DNA of 56,918 nucleotides. Origin: Synechococcus sp. UW140 (GTDB lineage Bacteria; Cyanobacteriota; Cyanobacteriia; PCC-6307; Cyanobiaceae). The position numbers and the translations under genes were made by a program. The stretch covers positions 1-56,918 of the forward strand of contig CAMCQR010000005.1 of NCBI GenBank assembly GCA_945877115.1. Reading direction: 5' to 3'. The stretch's first letter is position 1; each line of letters starts with the position of its first letter. The notes under the pieces were generated by a model. It did no database searches, was not told the origin of the DNA, and was given only the letters and a program-made list of their open reading frames with translations. Shown here in pieces: positions 16,873 to 25,415 of the stretch.

Positions 16873-17582
16873 AGACTCAGAGCATCATCCCTAGCCCCGA
16901 ACCACTCGGCCGCCAGCGGCCCCCCCATCGTTCGCTGGTCCCGGAACCAGGGCCCCCCCAGGGTCCAGTGCAGCAGGATTGGGCCCCCGTCCTCAGCCCT
17001 GGCCTGCGGTGGGGGCTGCACGTCCACCAGGTGATTCCAGCGGTTAGGGAGGGAGCCGACCTCGTGGTCCCCGGCGAGCCAGTGGAAACGATGTAGGTCC
17101 AAACCACTGGCGCTGTTGACGTACTCGGGCGTCAGAGCTGTACAACGGGAACAGTTGAACAACATCAGAGAGCTCCAGTTTTTTTTGGGATAGGGGCTTT
17201 GAACCTCGCCAAGGAATTTGACGGTCTCGTTGGGCACATGTTGGTGCTGAACACAAAGAAGGGCATATTCGTCATCACGCAAATCCCAGAGTTCACTGAT
17301 ATCACCGCGACAAAGCATGTCGCAATCCATGAATATCGCCCAGCCTTGATACCCCATTAATGAGGGCACCAGGAAGCGGGTGAAGGAAAAACTGGTGCTC
17401 TGTTTGGGATCGCGCTCGCGCCAATAGATGGACTCGAGCTGGGTGTTCACGATCGGGGTGATCGCCAGGGGTCGACGACTGTGCTGATACAGACTGTCGA
17501 TCAGCACGTTGGTGGCGGCGCGCTCGCGGGAGTCATAACCGATAAAAATCGGGATGGGGGGCAACGCTGTTCCCTGGGCCAA
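16863..17582 (-). CDS. GT8-like glycosyltransferase
   Basis: This small 239-residue GT-A-type protein starts with IPIFIGYDSRERAATNVLIDS near residues 11-31. It has FTRFLVPSLMGYQGWAIFMDCDMLC around 67-91, where DCD is the metal-binding DxD. LMLFNC and the C-terminal LLHWTLGGPWF (a second metal ligand His is usual here) also fit family 8 or the glycogenin-like superfamily. It is the first gene of the five-gene minus-strand operon. Its start is 76 bases from the divergent pcrA/uvrD start, so the operon promoter must lie in or near that short gap. A role in galactosyl or glucosyl addition to a surface glycan is likely by family, not shown. Confidence 0.75.
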   Translation of the reverse strand: MAQGTALPPIPIFIGYDSRERAATNVLIDSLYQHSRRPLAITPIVNTQLESIYWRERDPKQSTSFSFTRFLVPSLMGYQGWAIFMDCDMLCRGDISELWDLRDDEYALLCVQHQHVPNETVKFLGEVQSPYPKKNWSSLMLFNCSRCTALTPEYVNSASGLDLHRFHWLAGDHEVGSLPNRWNHLVDVQPPPQARAEDGGPILLHWTLGGPWFRDQRTMGGPLAAEWFGARDDALSLWD

Positions 17583-17658
17583 CGCCTGCCGTGTCTTGGG
17601 GCCAGGTCAATGTAGATCCCCGTCCAACATCAGCTGGAGGCCTCGATACGATCCCCCC

Positions 17659-20067
17659 ATGAGCTTCCTAGCCGGCCTCAACGACGCCCAGCGCAAGGCC
17701 GTTGATCACCACACCGGGCCCCTGCTGGTGGTGGCCGGTGCCGGCAGCGGCAAGACCCGCGCCCTGACCCACCGCATCGCCCACCTGATCGGCCACCACG
17801 GCGTCGATCCGGCCGAGGTGCTGGCCGTCACCTTCACCAACAAGGCGGCCCGGGAAATGAAAGAGCGGCTGGAACTGCTGCTGGCCCAGAAACTGGCCCA
17901 GAGCCAGTTCGGCCAACCCTGGAGCACCCTGCCGGCGGCGGAACAGCGGCAGCTGCGGGGGCGCATCTACCGGGAAGTGATCAAGGACCTCTGGATCGGC
18001 ACGTTCCACGCCCTGTTCGCCCGGCTGCTGCGCTTTGACATCGATAAGTACAAGGACGGCGAAGGGCTCAGCTGGACACGCCAGTTCTCGATCTACGACG
18101 AGAACGACGCCCAGAGCCTGGTCAAGGAAATCGTCACCCAGGAGCTGGGACTCGATCCCAAGCGCTTCGAACCCAAGAAGGTGCGCTGGGCCATCAGCAG
18201 CGCCAAGAACCAAGGCCAGCTGCCGGAGCAACTGGAGGCCGAAGCCCGGGGCCAGCGCGATCGCCAGGTGGCCCAGGCCTACCGCCATTACCGCCGGGCC
18301 CTGGCGGCCAACAATGCCCTCGACTTCGACGATCTGCTGCTGATGCCCGTGCAGCTGCTGCGCCAGAACGAACAGGTCCGCCATTACTGGCATCGCCGCT
18401 TTCGCCACGTGCTCGTGGACGAATACCAGGACACCAACCGCACCCAATACGACCTGATCAAGTTGCTGGTCACCGATGGCCAGGACCCCGACAAATTTGA
18501 AGATTGGGGCGAGCGCTCGGTGTTTGTGGTCGGCGACGCCGACCAGAGCATCTACAGCTTCCGGGCGGCGGATTTCACCATTTTGATGGGCTTCCAGAAG
18601 GATTTCGGTGATGGGGCAACCGACGAGGCCACGGCCACGATGGTGAAGCTGGAGGAGAACTACCGCTCCACCGCCACGATCCTGGAGGCGGCCAACGCCT
18701 TGATCGCCCACAACAGCGAGCGCATCGACAAGGTGCTGCGGCCCACCCGCGGCGAGGGCGAACCGATCCACCTGATCCGTTGCGATGACGAAATCGCCGA
18801 AGCCGAGGCGGTGGTGCATCGCATGCGGATGTTGGACGCTGCCCACCCGGACCTGCGTTGGGGCGATATGGCCGTGCTCTATCGCACCAATGCCCAGAGC
18901 CGGGCCCTGGAGGAATCCCTGGTGCGCTGGGGGATTCCCTACCTCGTGGTCGGCGGCCTGCGCTTCTACGACCGCCGTGAGATCAAGGATGTGCTGGCGT
19001 ACCTGCGCCTGTTGGTCAATCCCGCCGACACCGTCAGCCTGTTGCGGGTGCTCAACGTGCCCCGCCGCGGCATCGGCAAGACCACCGTCGAGCGCCTCAC
19101 CGATGCTGCCAACCAGCTGGGCCTGCCCCTCTGGGAGGTGGTCACCGACGCCGAGGCCGTGCGCTCCCTGGGCGGGCGCTCGGCCAAGGGGCTGCTGCAG
19201 TTCGCCGAACTGATCCATGATCTGGCCCGCCGCGCCCAGGACTCCCCCCCCTCCGAGCTGGTGCAGCGGGTAATGGAGCAGAGCGGTTACGTGGCCGAAC
19301 TGATCGCCGAGGCCAGCGACGAATCCGAGGAACGCCGCCGCAACCTCCAGGAGCTGGTCAATGCCGCCCTGCAATACCAGGAGGAAAACGAGGAGGGCTC
19401 CCTGGAAGGCTTCCTGGCCAGCGCCGCCCTGGCCAGTGACGCCGACAGCAAGGACACCGCTGCCGACCGGGTCACCCTGATGACCCTCCATGCCAGCAAG
19501 GGACTGGAGTTTCCAGTCATCTTTCTGGTGGGACTGGAGCAGGGATTGTTCCCCAGCTATCGCTCCCTTGAGGATCCCGCCGCCCTGGAAGAAGAACGCC
19601 GGCTCTGTTATGTGGGCCTCACCCGGGCCAAAGAGCGCCTGTTCCTTAGCCATGCCAGCGAACGGCGTCTATGGGGCGGCATGCGCGAACCGGCGGTGCC
19701 CTCGGTGTTTCTTTCCGAGCTGCCCGCCGAACTCCTGCAGGGGGATCTGCCCCAGAGCGGCGGCGCGGCCATCCGCCGCGAACAGCGACTGGAGCGGCTC
19801 ACCCGCGTCGACCGGGACGACAGCCGACGGGTGGCGGCAGGAGGTGAAGCGGCCCGGCCCGTCAACGCCGTGCGGCGCCGTGCCCCGGCCCGCCCCTGGG
19901 CTGTGGGCGATCCGGTGCGGCACGCCAGCTTCGGAGTCGGCACGATCACCCACCTTTTCGGCTCCGGGGAGAGGCTCTCCCTGGCGGTGAAGTTTGAGGG
20001 GATGGGGCCCAAAATTCTGGATCCCCGCCTGGCCCCGATCGAACCGGTGTCCACCGATCCAGCGTGA
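17659..20067 (+). CDS. UvrD/PcrA-type DNA helicase (superfamily 1A)
   Basis: This ATP-dependent 3'-5' helicase for repair and recombination has 802 residues. It opens MSFLAGLNDAQRKAVDH (Q motif), followed by Walker A AGAGSGKTRALTHRIAHL, TFTNKAAREMKERL, VDEYQDTNRTQYDLIK (DExx, motif II), VVGDADQSIYSFRAAD, LEENYRSTATIL, MTLHASKGLEFPVIFLVG (motif V) and YVGLTRAKERLFLSHA (motif VI). The C-terminus has GDPVRHASFGVGTI, the tudor-like RNA-polymerase-interacting segment of PcrA/UvrD. The internal ATG was chosen because the 35 codons upstream run into the divergent gene. The stop overlaps a GTG that starts the next, unrelated gene. A housekeeping gene inside the glycan region. Confidence 0.96.
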   Translation: MSFLAGLNDAQRKAVDHHTGPLLVVAGAGSGKTRALTHRIAHLIGHHGVDPAEVLAVTFTNKAAREMKERLELLLAQKLAQSQFGQPWSTLPAAEQRQLRGRIYREVIKDLWIGTFHALFARLLRFDIDKYKDGEGLSWTRQFSIYDENDAQSLVKEIVTQELGLDPKRFEPKKVRWAISSAKNQGQLPEQLEAEARGQRDRQVAQAYRHYRRALAANNALDFDDLLLMPVQLLRQNEQVRHYWHRRFRHVLVDEYQDTNRTQYDLIKLLVTDGQDPDKFEDWGERSVFVVGDADQSIYSFRAADFTILMGFQKDFGDGATDEATATMVKLEENYRSTATILEAANALIAHNSERIDKVLRPTRGEGEPIHLIRCDDEIAEAEAVVHRMRMLDAAHPDLRWGDMAVLYRTNAQSRALEESLVRWGIPYLVVGGLRFYDRREIKDVLAYLRLLVNPADTVSLLRVLNVPRRGIGKTTVERLTDAANQLGLPLWEVVTDAEAVRSLGGRSAKGLLQFAELIHDLARRAQDSPPSELVQRVMEQSGYVAELIAEASDESEERRRNLQELVNAALQYQEENEEGSLEGFLASAALASDADSKDTAADRVTLMTLHASKGLEFPVIFLVGLEQGLFPSYRSLEDPAALEEERRLCYVGLTRAKERLFLSHASERRLWGGMREPAVPSVFLSELPAELLQGDLPQSGGAAIRREQRLERLTRVDRDDSRRVAAGGEAARPVNAVRRRAPARPWAVGDPVRHASFGVGTITHLFGSGERLSLAVKFEGMGPKILDPRLAPIEPVSTDPA

Positions 20068-21185
20068 ACCCGGGCGCCTCTCCAGCCCAGGGGCCTCTCC
20101 CCAGGGTGCTGGTTCCCACCGGCGGCCTAATCCACCTGGTCCACCAGTTGGCCGTGGTGCAGACGCTGCCGCAATTCCAGGCCCGTTCGCCAGGCCCGGC
20201 GCCCCCGATCGCCGTTGTGATCACGGGGGTTCTGACCAAAGACCCCGTCGCCCTGGCCAGCGTTCAAGCCCCCATCGAGCGCTGGTTGGCACGGCTGCGC
20301 CAGCACAACCCCAGGAGCTTCGCGGGCCTCCATCAGGTCGCTGATGCGGAGGCCCTACGGCCTGGAGAGTGGGATCTGGCCTGTCTCAACAACCAATGGC
20401 TGAAGGACCAGCGCCGGCTGGTGCAGCGCCTGGCCATCCCCGAGGTGGTGGTGTGCGGCGATGGCCTGGGGCTGTACTACCGCTGCCCCCGGGAACTGCG
20501 GGCCCTGGCCCCCAGCCTGTTGGGCCTAGCGATCGGCGAGGCGGGCTTCAAGGTTCGCTATGTGGTCAGCGGCCGCCAGCCCCGCTGGCATCGCCCCCCG
20601 ATCGCCCCGGAGCCGCCACCACTGAGCCAACGGCTGGAGTTGTTTGGCACCTTGCTGGCCTCGGAAGCCCCAACGGCCGCCGGCTGGGTCCGCCTCTGCC
20701 AGGAAGCAAGCGGCCCAGGTCGGCCGATCTGGCTGTGCTCGGTGCCGAACCTGGCCCACCAGTTCCCCCGCCAGCGGATCCCCGCAACGGTCCTGGACCA
20801 GTGGCGCCAGCGACTGGAGCAGCACCATGGCTTCGATACCGCCAGGGACAGGTTGGTGTTGCTGGACCATCCCAAGGCCCCGCCCTCAGGCAGCTTCGGC
20901 CCCCTGGAGGCCCCGTGGCTGGCGGGCCCGGTGCGGGCGCCGGTGCCCCTTGAGGTGCTGGTGGAACGTCTGCGACAAGCCAATCCAGATCGCCCGGTGG
21001 TCGTCACAGGACTCACCTCTGCCCTCTACGGCGTGCGGGCCCTGACCGACGCCGCGGTGATCTGGCTGCCCTTGGGGCCCCTATGGCGCAGCAATCCCCT
21101 CTACCGCCGCAAACCGCTGGAATTTCTGCACCGCTGGCTGCGGGTAAGACGGATGCAAAGCCTTACAGCCCAGCTTGATTCCTGA
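20064..21185 (+). CDS. putative polysialyltransferase-like glycosyltransferase
   Basis: The 373-residue protein begins at a GTG overlapping the helicase stop by four bases. It has PRVLVPTGGLIHLVHQLAVV at the N-terminus, then WDLACLNNQWLKDQRRL, EVVVCGDGLGLYYRCPREL near 130-148, RDRLVLLDHPKAPPSGSFGP near 265-284 (an HP-type motif), and VVVTGLTSALYGVRALTD near 313-330. The order of these segments resembles bacterial alpha-2,8-polysialyltransferase family proteins, which are common in marine picocyanobacterial glycan islands. No signal or membrane segment is seen. Neither sialic acid synthesis genes nor a CMP-Neu5Ac synthetase appear in the window, so the donor is probably another CMP-activated or nucleotide sugar (CMP-Kdo is available here). 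That is inference. Confidence 0.5.
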   Translation: MNPGASPAQGPLPRVLVPTGGLIHLVHQLAVVQTLPQFQARSPGPAPPIAVVITGVLTKDPVALASVQAPIERWLARLRQHNPRSFAGLHQVADAEALRPGEWDLACLNNQWLKDQRRLVQRLAIPEVVVCGDGLGLYYRCPRELRALAPSLLGLAIGEAGFKVRYVVSGRQPRWHRPPIAPEPPPLSQRLELFGTLLASEAPTAAGWVRLCQEASGPGRPIWLCSVPNLAHQFPRQRIPATVLDQWRQRLEQHHGFDTARDRLVLLDHPKAPPSGSFGPLEAPWLAGPVRAPVPLEVLVERLRQANPDRPVVVTGLTSALYGVRALTDAAVIWLPLGPLWRSNPLYRRKPLEFLHRWLRVRRMQSLTAQLDS

Positions 21186-21207
21186 GGGGCAAGGGAGGCG
21201 GCGCGAC

Positions 21208-22437
21208 TCAGTAGCGCACCTGCCAGGGCCAGCGGTCCGGCACACAGAGAAATTCATCGTTCTGGCCACAGGCATAGAACGCTGAGCGCAGGATGCGCCC
21301 ATCCAACCAATGCTGCAGGGTGACCCAGAGCGGAAAGATCAAACACCAGTGGGCCCGGTAACGGTGCAGCCAAGCCAGATAGAGAATTAGCAAGAAGAAA
21401 GCAACCCCATCAGCAAGACGGCTGGTGATCTGGGCCAACCAGTGCTGCTCAATCGAGGCCTGGATCCCCATGTAGAACAATCCAAAAGCCAGCAGTAGCT
21501 GGGTCAGGGAACAACGCAACAACATCCTGGGATCCAGTCGCCGCTGCACACACGCCACCACCAGCCCCAGGGCCATGGCCCGCTGCAAGCGCCCCACCAC
21601 GGGGCGGAGTGGATAAAGGTTGTAATAGTCGTCGTTGCTGTAGTCAAGGAAACGCTGCAGGGCGGCGGGCGCCACCAGCGCCAATAACACCAGCAGAGCC
21701 CCAGCGAGCAGGAACCATGGCAGCCAGCGGCGCCAGCCCACCTGGCCACCGCTGGGCTGGTCCCGGCGGCGAGCCGCCAGCTCCGGCAGACGCACCAGCC
21801 AAGGGGAGAAGCTGATCGGCAGATTCCAGACAAACGTGTTGTGACTGAGGGCCGAAAGCACCACCCCAACCCCCAACAAACTCCTGGGGGGCTGGCTTAG
21901 ACGGGCGCTTTGCAAAAACAGGGGCAGCAGCAGCAGGGTGGCCAGCGCCTGGCGACTGTGGGCGTTCTGCAAAAACCCCCGCAGCAGGGGGCTGCAACAG
22001 ATCAACAGGGCCCACCAACCGGCCCAGGCTTGCGCCCGCCATCCCCGGGCCAGCAGCACAATGGCCAGGGCGAATCCCGTGGCGATCAAGCCATGCAAGC
22101 CGGCCATGCGATAAGGCAGAACCAGGATCAAGGGCCTCAGCACCACCCAGAGCAGCTCCGGCGGTGAGAGTGCAGGATCCCATTGCAGCGCATGGGAAAA
22201 GCGGGTGGTGTCGCTGTTGCCCCAACTTGCCAGGGTGAAGAAGATCAGGATCAGTCCTAAAAAAAGACCAACAGCGGCCCACCACAGCCGCGGCCTTTGC
22301 AGTACCGCCGTCAGCTGGATCGCCAGCGCCATCGCCACCTGGGCCCAGAACAGGGCGGCCATCAGCTGGGGTGCCTGGGTGACCTGGTCGATCCGAAAGG
22401 GAGCAACGAGGGGGAAAGGGGGGGGGGAGGGCATCAC
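21208..22437 (-). CDS. EpsG/Wzy-like polytopic membrane protein, copy 1
   Basis: This 409-residue protein has about ten membrane helices. After the first two helices comes LASWGNSDTTRFSHAL, then PLILVLPYRMAGLHGL, WALLICCSPLLRGFLQNAHSRQALATLLLLP near 150-180 (an Arg-Gln motif like that of EpsG polymerases), and later LYPLRPVVGRLQRAMA. It is clearly homologous to the gene just upstream, and both end with the same twelve residues, CVPDRWPWQVRY. Polysaccharide polymerases of the EpsG/Wzy type join lipid-linked repeat units on the outer face of the inner membrane; that is the favoured role. It is the last gene of the ABC-kdsA-kdsC operon, with a 6-base gap upstream. A membrane acyltransferase or ligase remains possible. 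Confidence 0.55.
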   Translation of the reverse strand: MMPSPPPFPLVAPFRIDQVTQAPQLMAALFWAQVAMALAIQLTAVLQRPRLWWAAVGLFLGLILIFFTLASWGNSDTTRFSHALQWDPALSPPELLWVVLRPLILVLPYRMAGLHGLIATGFALAIVLLARGWRAQAWAGWWALLICCSPLLRGFLQNAHSRQALATLLLLPLFLQSARLSQPPRSLLGVGVVLSALSHNTFVWNLPISFSPWLVRLPELAARRRDQPSGGQVGWRRWLPWFLLAGALLVLLALVAPAALQRFLDYSNDDYYNLYPLRPVVGRLQRAMALGLVVACVQRRLDPRMLLRCSLTQLLLAFGLFYMGIQASIEQHWLAQITSRLADGVAFFLLILYLAWLHRYRAHWCLIFPLWVTLQHWLDGRILRSAFYACGQNDEFLCVPDRWPWQVRY

Positions 22438-22443
22438 AGAACT

Positions 22444-23745
22444 TCAGTAGCGCACTTGCCAGGGCCAGCGATCCGGAACGCACAGAAAGGTGTCGTTGCT
22501 ACCGCAATGGAGAGCCTGGGAACCGGCCAATCGCTCCACCAGCCAATAATCCAGGGTGACGAGTAGGGCCGGTAGGGCCGCCCAGAGGCAGCGATAGCGC
22601 TCCAGCCAGGCCAGCCAGACAATCAACAGAAAAAACCCCGCCGGATCGGCCAGGCGGCTGGTGATCTGGGGTACCAGGCCCAAGGCCAGGGCCCACTCCA
22701 CCAGCCCATAAACCAAGCTGTAGATCACCAGTTGGCGACTGCGGTCACAGGCCAGGAACCGGGCTGGCCCCATATGCCGTTGGTGACAGGTGAGGACCAC
22801 CCCGATGGCCATGGCCAGCTGCAGACGCCCAACCGCTGCGGCGAGGGGATAGGAATTGGCATAACCCTGCTGGGACCAGTAGCTATCCAACTTGGCCCGC
22901 AGCATGGGAACCAGTTCCCAGGCCCAGAGGCATGCCACTACCCCAACCAGAAACAGCCCCCCCAAGGCCAGGACCCTCCAACGAGCAGCACGCCATTGGT
23001 TCTGAAACCAGTGGGCCGTGGCACCCTGGGCCGGGTCCTTGGACCGCTGGAGGCCCGAACCTGCTGGCCAGGTCCCTATCCCGGGCAACCTGGGCAACAG
23101 GGTCAGCAGCAAGGAGAAGAGGGCGGTGGTGTGGCAGGTGAGCCCCCAGAGGGGCAAAACGACAAGCATCAGCCGGGGCACCCGGACCAGGCGACCCGCC
23201 CAAAGCAAAACCGGCAGCAGCAGCAGCGTCGAGAGGGCCTGCCGTGAATGGGCGTTCTGCATGAAGCCCCGCAGCAATGGACTGCAACAGATCAGCAGGA
23301 CCCACCAGCCGGCCCAGCTCCAGGCCCGCCAGTGGCGTGCCAACCCCAGCGCCGCCACCCCATAGCCCGCCACCACCAACCCATGGACCATGGCCATGCG
23401 GAACGGCAGGGCCACGATCAGGGGAGCCACTAACAGCCAGAAGGGTTCGCCCTTGATGGCAGAACGATCAAAACTCAGGAAGTGGCTCAGCTTGGTGATG
23501 TCGCTGGTCCCCCAGCTGGCCAGGCTGAAGAACAGCGCCACCTGCAGCAGCAACAGCCCTGCGGTGGCCAGCCCCAATAGCCTGCGGCCTTTTTTGGAAA
23601 CCGCGCACCAGGAGAGCAACGACGCCGCCAGGAGCTGTCCCAGAAACAGGACCGCCATGGCTGCTGGGGCCGCCATCACCTGATCAATCCGATAGGGAGC
23701 TCCGGCCGGGAAAGCAGCCCCTAGGACCGCAAGTTCAGCGAGCAT
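22444..23745 (-). CDS. EpsG/Wzy-like polytopic membrane protein, copy 2
   Basis: The 433-residue paralogue of the following gene shares the helix pattern and the motifs LASWGTSDITKLSHFL, LIVALPFRMAMVHGL, WVLLICCSPLLRGFMQNAHSRQALSTLLLLP, NSYPLAAAVGRLQLAMAIG, and the identical C-terminal CVPDRWPWQVRY. It differs by an inserted loop of charged residues (LQRSKDPAQGATAH) in the middle. Two adjacent polymerase-like genes could make two linkages, or one could have become a ligase. The gene overlaps its upstream neighbour by 11 bases, so it is co-translated with the Kdo genes. Assignment to the EpsG/Wzy group is by topology and the Arg-Gln motif only. Confidence 0.55.
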   Translation of the reverse strand: MLAELAVLGAAFPAGAPYRIDQVMAAPAAMAVLFLGQLLAASLLSWCAVSKKGRRLLGLATAGLLLLQVALFFSLASWGTSDITKLSHFLSFDRSAIKGEPFWLLVAPLIVALPFRMAMVHGLVVAGYGVAALGLARHWRAWSWAGWWVLLICCSPLLRGFMQNAHSRQALSTLLLLPVLLWAGRLVRVPRLMLVVLPLWGLTCHTTALFSLLLTLLPRLPGIGTWPAGSGLQRSKDPAQGATAHWFQNQWRAARWRVLALGGLFLVGVVACLWAWELVPMLRAKLDSYWSQQGYANSYPLAAAVGRLQLAMAIGVVLTCHQRHMGPARFLACDRSRQLVIYSLVYGLVEWALALGLVPQITSRLADPAGFFLLIVWLAWLERYRCLWAALPALLVTLDYWLVERLAGSQALHCGSNDTFLCVPDRWPWQVRY

Positions 23746-24838
23746 CCGCCAGCCTCCGCCCCCGCAGCACCCTGGCCAGGGCCGCCGGGTCCTTCATGGC
23801 ATCAAACCCCCAGTAAGGATCCAGAAGCTCCCGCACGGCCGCCGCCCCATCGCCGCCGTCCAGGCGATCACGCAACTCGATCGACAGCCGCTGGCGCTCC
23901 TGCCATTCTTCTTGCTCCTCGGTGATTTTCTCGGGCGACAGACGGACGAGATCCTCCTCAACCGCCACCGGAATCCAGTGCAGACGCAGCCCCAGGGCGA
24001 CGCCATAACCGAGATGGGTGCCGAAGGCGTTGCTGGCCAAACCATCACTGAGTTCGATCAGGGTTCGCAGCGAATCCAGGAACCAGGGGTTGGAGCGATG
24101 GCCATTGCAGGCCACGATCCAGTCTGCGGGCAGGCCTTCGATCTCCGGGTCCTTCCAGTGCCGCAACCAGATCACCCGGCGATAGCCCCCCCCGCGGGCC
24201 AGACGGGCGACGGCCTCGATGCAGGCGCCCAGGTCCATGCGTCGCTCGACCCGATCCCAACTGTGGGCCAGCACCACCAACAGGGTGGGGCCGAGCTGGG
24301 TACGCAAGCGGGCCATGGCGGTGGCTTCCAACACGGGTCTGGCGTAGGTGATCCAGGGACCGATGGAAACCGCCGGCAGCCGATAGCGCTCGCGCAGCCA
24401 ACGGGCGCGCAGGGGGCCCATGCAGAGGTAGCCCCTCATCCAGGGTTTGGGGTTTTCGAAGCTGGCGTTGCGGCTCACCTTGAGCCCGTGCTCCAACACC
24501 CAGGGCAGTTGGGGGCCGATCAGGGGCAAGCCGGCATGACGTTTCAGCTGGACATCGTGACCGTAATGATGGGAGGAGCTCTCCTTCTCACGCAAGGCCG
24601 GATTGAAGAAAGCCGGCTGCACCTTCGCATCGGCGAAAGCACCGTCAAGCCAGTAGTAGGAACTGACCTGAGGGGCCAGGGGCTGGCTTCGGAACGCCTG
24701 GTGCACGAGCCCTCGGTGGGCCGCCAAGGACTGCCACTGATCGCGTTCGAAAGCCCCCAGCCAATCCAGGGGTGGCCGCCTGTTGGCGGCCACCAGAAGC
24801 TGCTGCAACCAGCGGCCCAGTCGACCGGCTTCAATCAT
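23735..24838 (-). CDS. unassigned putative glycosyltransferase of Kdo operon
   Basis: I cannot name this 367-residue soluble protein. The N-terminal half has WLQQLLVAANRRPPLDWLG, SSYYWLDGAFADAKVQP and SSSHHYGHDVQLKRHAGLP. The C-terminal half has TLLVVLAHSWDRVERRMD, VIWLRHWKDPEIEGLP, LIELSDGLASNAFGTHLGYG and GLRLHWIPV. The last two segments resemble the end of a GT-B donor domain, where an acidic-Ser-Asn-x-x-Gly stretch lies near the nucleotide-sugar site. The ATG was chosen because it begins a helix-like, charged sequence and overlaps the kdsC stop by only 8 bases. Lying directly after kdsA-kdsC and before two polymerase-like genes, it is the best candidate in the window for a transferase using CMP-Kdo. 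That is inference from position. Confidence 0.6.
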   Translation of the reverse strand: MIEAGRLGRWLQQLLVAANRRPPLDWLGAFERDQWQSLAAHRGLVHQAFRSQPLAPQVSSYYWLDGAFADAKVQPAFFNPALREKESSSHHYGHDVQLKRHAGLPLIGPQLPWVLEHGLKVSRNASFENPKPWMRGYLCMGPLRARWLRERYRLPAVSIGPWITYARPVLEATAMARLRTQLGPTLLVVLAHSWDRVERRMDLGACIEAVARLARGGGYRRVIWLRHWKDPEIEGLPADWIVACNGHRSNPWFLDSLRTLIELSDGLASNAFGTHLGYGVALGLRLHWIPVAVEEDLVRLSPEKITEEQEEWQERQRLSIELRDRLDGGDGAAAVRELLDPYWGFDAMKDPAALARVLRGRRLADAR

Positions 24839-25409
24839 TGCGTCCCCTCCAGCCCGAGCGGGCCAAGCGGTCCCAGTCGCCCCGAGCCTGCAGGATCGCC
24901 TCTGCCAGACGGCGCACGGCGCCGTCACCACCGTTGCGATCCAAGACCCAATCGGCCCGGGCCCGCAGGGGCTCCACCCCATCGGCCGGACAGATCAACA
25001 AACCCACCACCGGGCGAACCGCCAGATCATTGAGGTCATCCCCCACAAAGGCACATTCCCCAGGCGAAATCGCCAAAGTGCGTTGCAGTTCGGTGAGGGC
25101 GGCGGGTTTGTCCTTGACCCCGGTCAGCACATGCCGAATTCCCAGATAGCGGGCCCGTTGCTCGGTGGCGCCGCCCTTGCCGCCGCTGAGCAAAGCCACC
25201 TCCAGACCCGCCTGTTGCAACAGATGGATACCGAGGCCGTCGCGCACATCAAAACGTTTGAGCACTTCACCGGTTTCGGTGGTCCATAACCCTCCGTCGG
25301 TGAGCACCCCATCCACGTCAAGGACCAGCAACCTCAGGCGGCACAAAGCTTTGTGGCTGCAGCGAGCAGCCCATTGATGGCGCCAGAGGCGTAGGAGCGA
25401 ATCGGCCAC
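24831..25409 (-). CDS. kdsC: 3-deoxy-manno-octulosonate-8-phosphate phosphatase
   Basis: This HAD-superfamily phosphatase removes phosphate from Kdo-8-P. The 192 residues show LLVLDVDGVLTDGG with the nucleophile and acid/base aspartates at 31 and 33, FDVRDGLGIHLLQQAG, LLSGGKGGATEQRARYLGI (motif II Ser and the KdsC-type Gly-rich loop), KPAALTELQ (motif III Lys), and FVGDDLNDLAVRPVVG (motif IV). The C1-type small architecture of KdsC is preserved, with a slightly long N-terminus (about 22 residues). It follows kdsA by 6 bases and overlaps the next gene by 8. Together with kdsA, kdsD and kdsB it completes CMP-Kdo synthesis. Confidence 0.92.
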   Translation of the reverse strand: MADSLLRLWRHQWAARCSHKALCRLRLLVLDVDGVLTDGGLWTTETGEVLKRFDVRDGLGIHLLQQAGLEVALLSGGKGGATEQRARYLGIRHVLTGVKDKPAALTELQRTLAISPGECAFVGDDLNDLAVRPVVGLLICPADGVEPLRARADWVLDRNGGDGAVRRLAEAILQARGDWDRLARSGWRGRND

Positions 25410-25415
25410 CTCGGC

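Noticed and set aside
17668-19653. A 661-codon minus-strand frame opposite the helicase
   Set aside because: It lacks any domain motif, is low-complexity, and mirrors the helicase frame.
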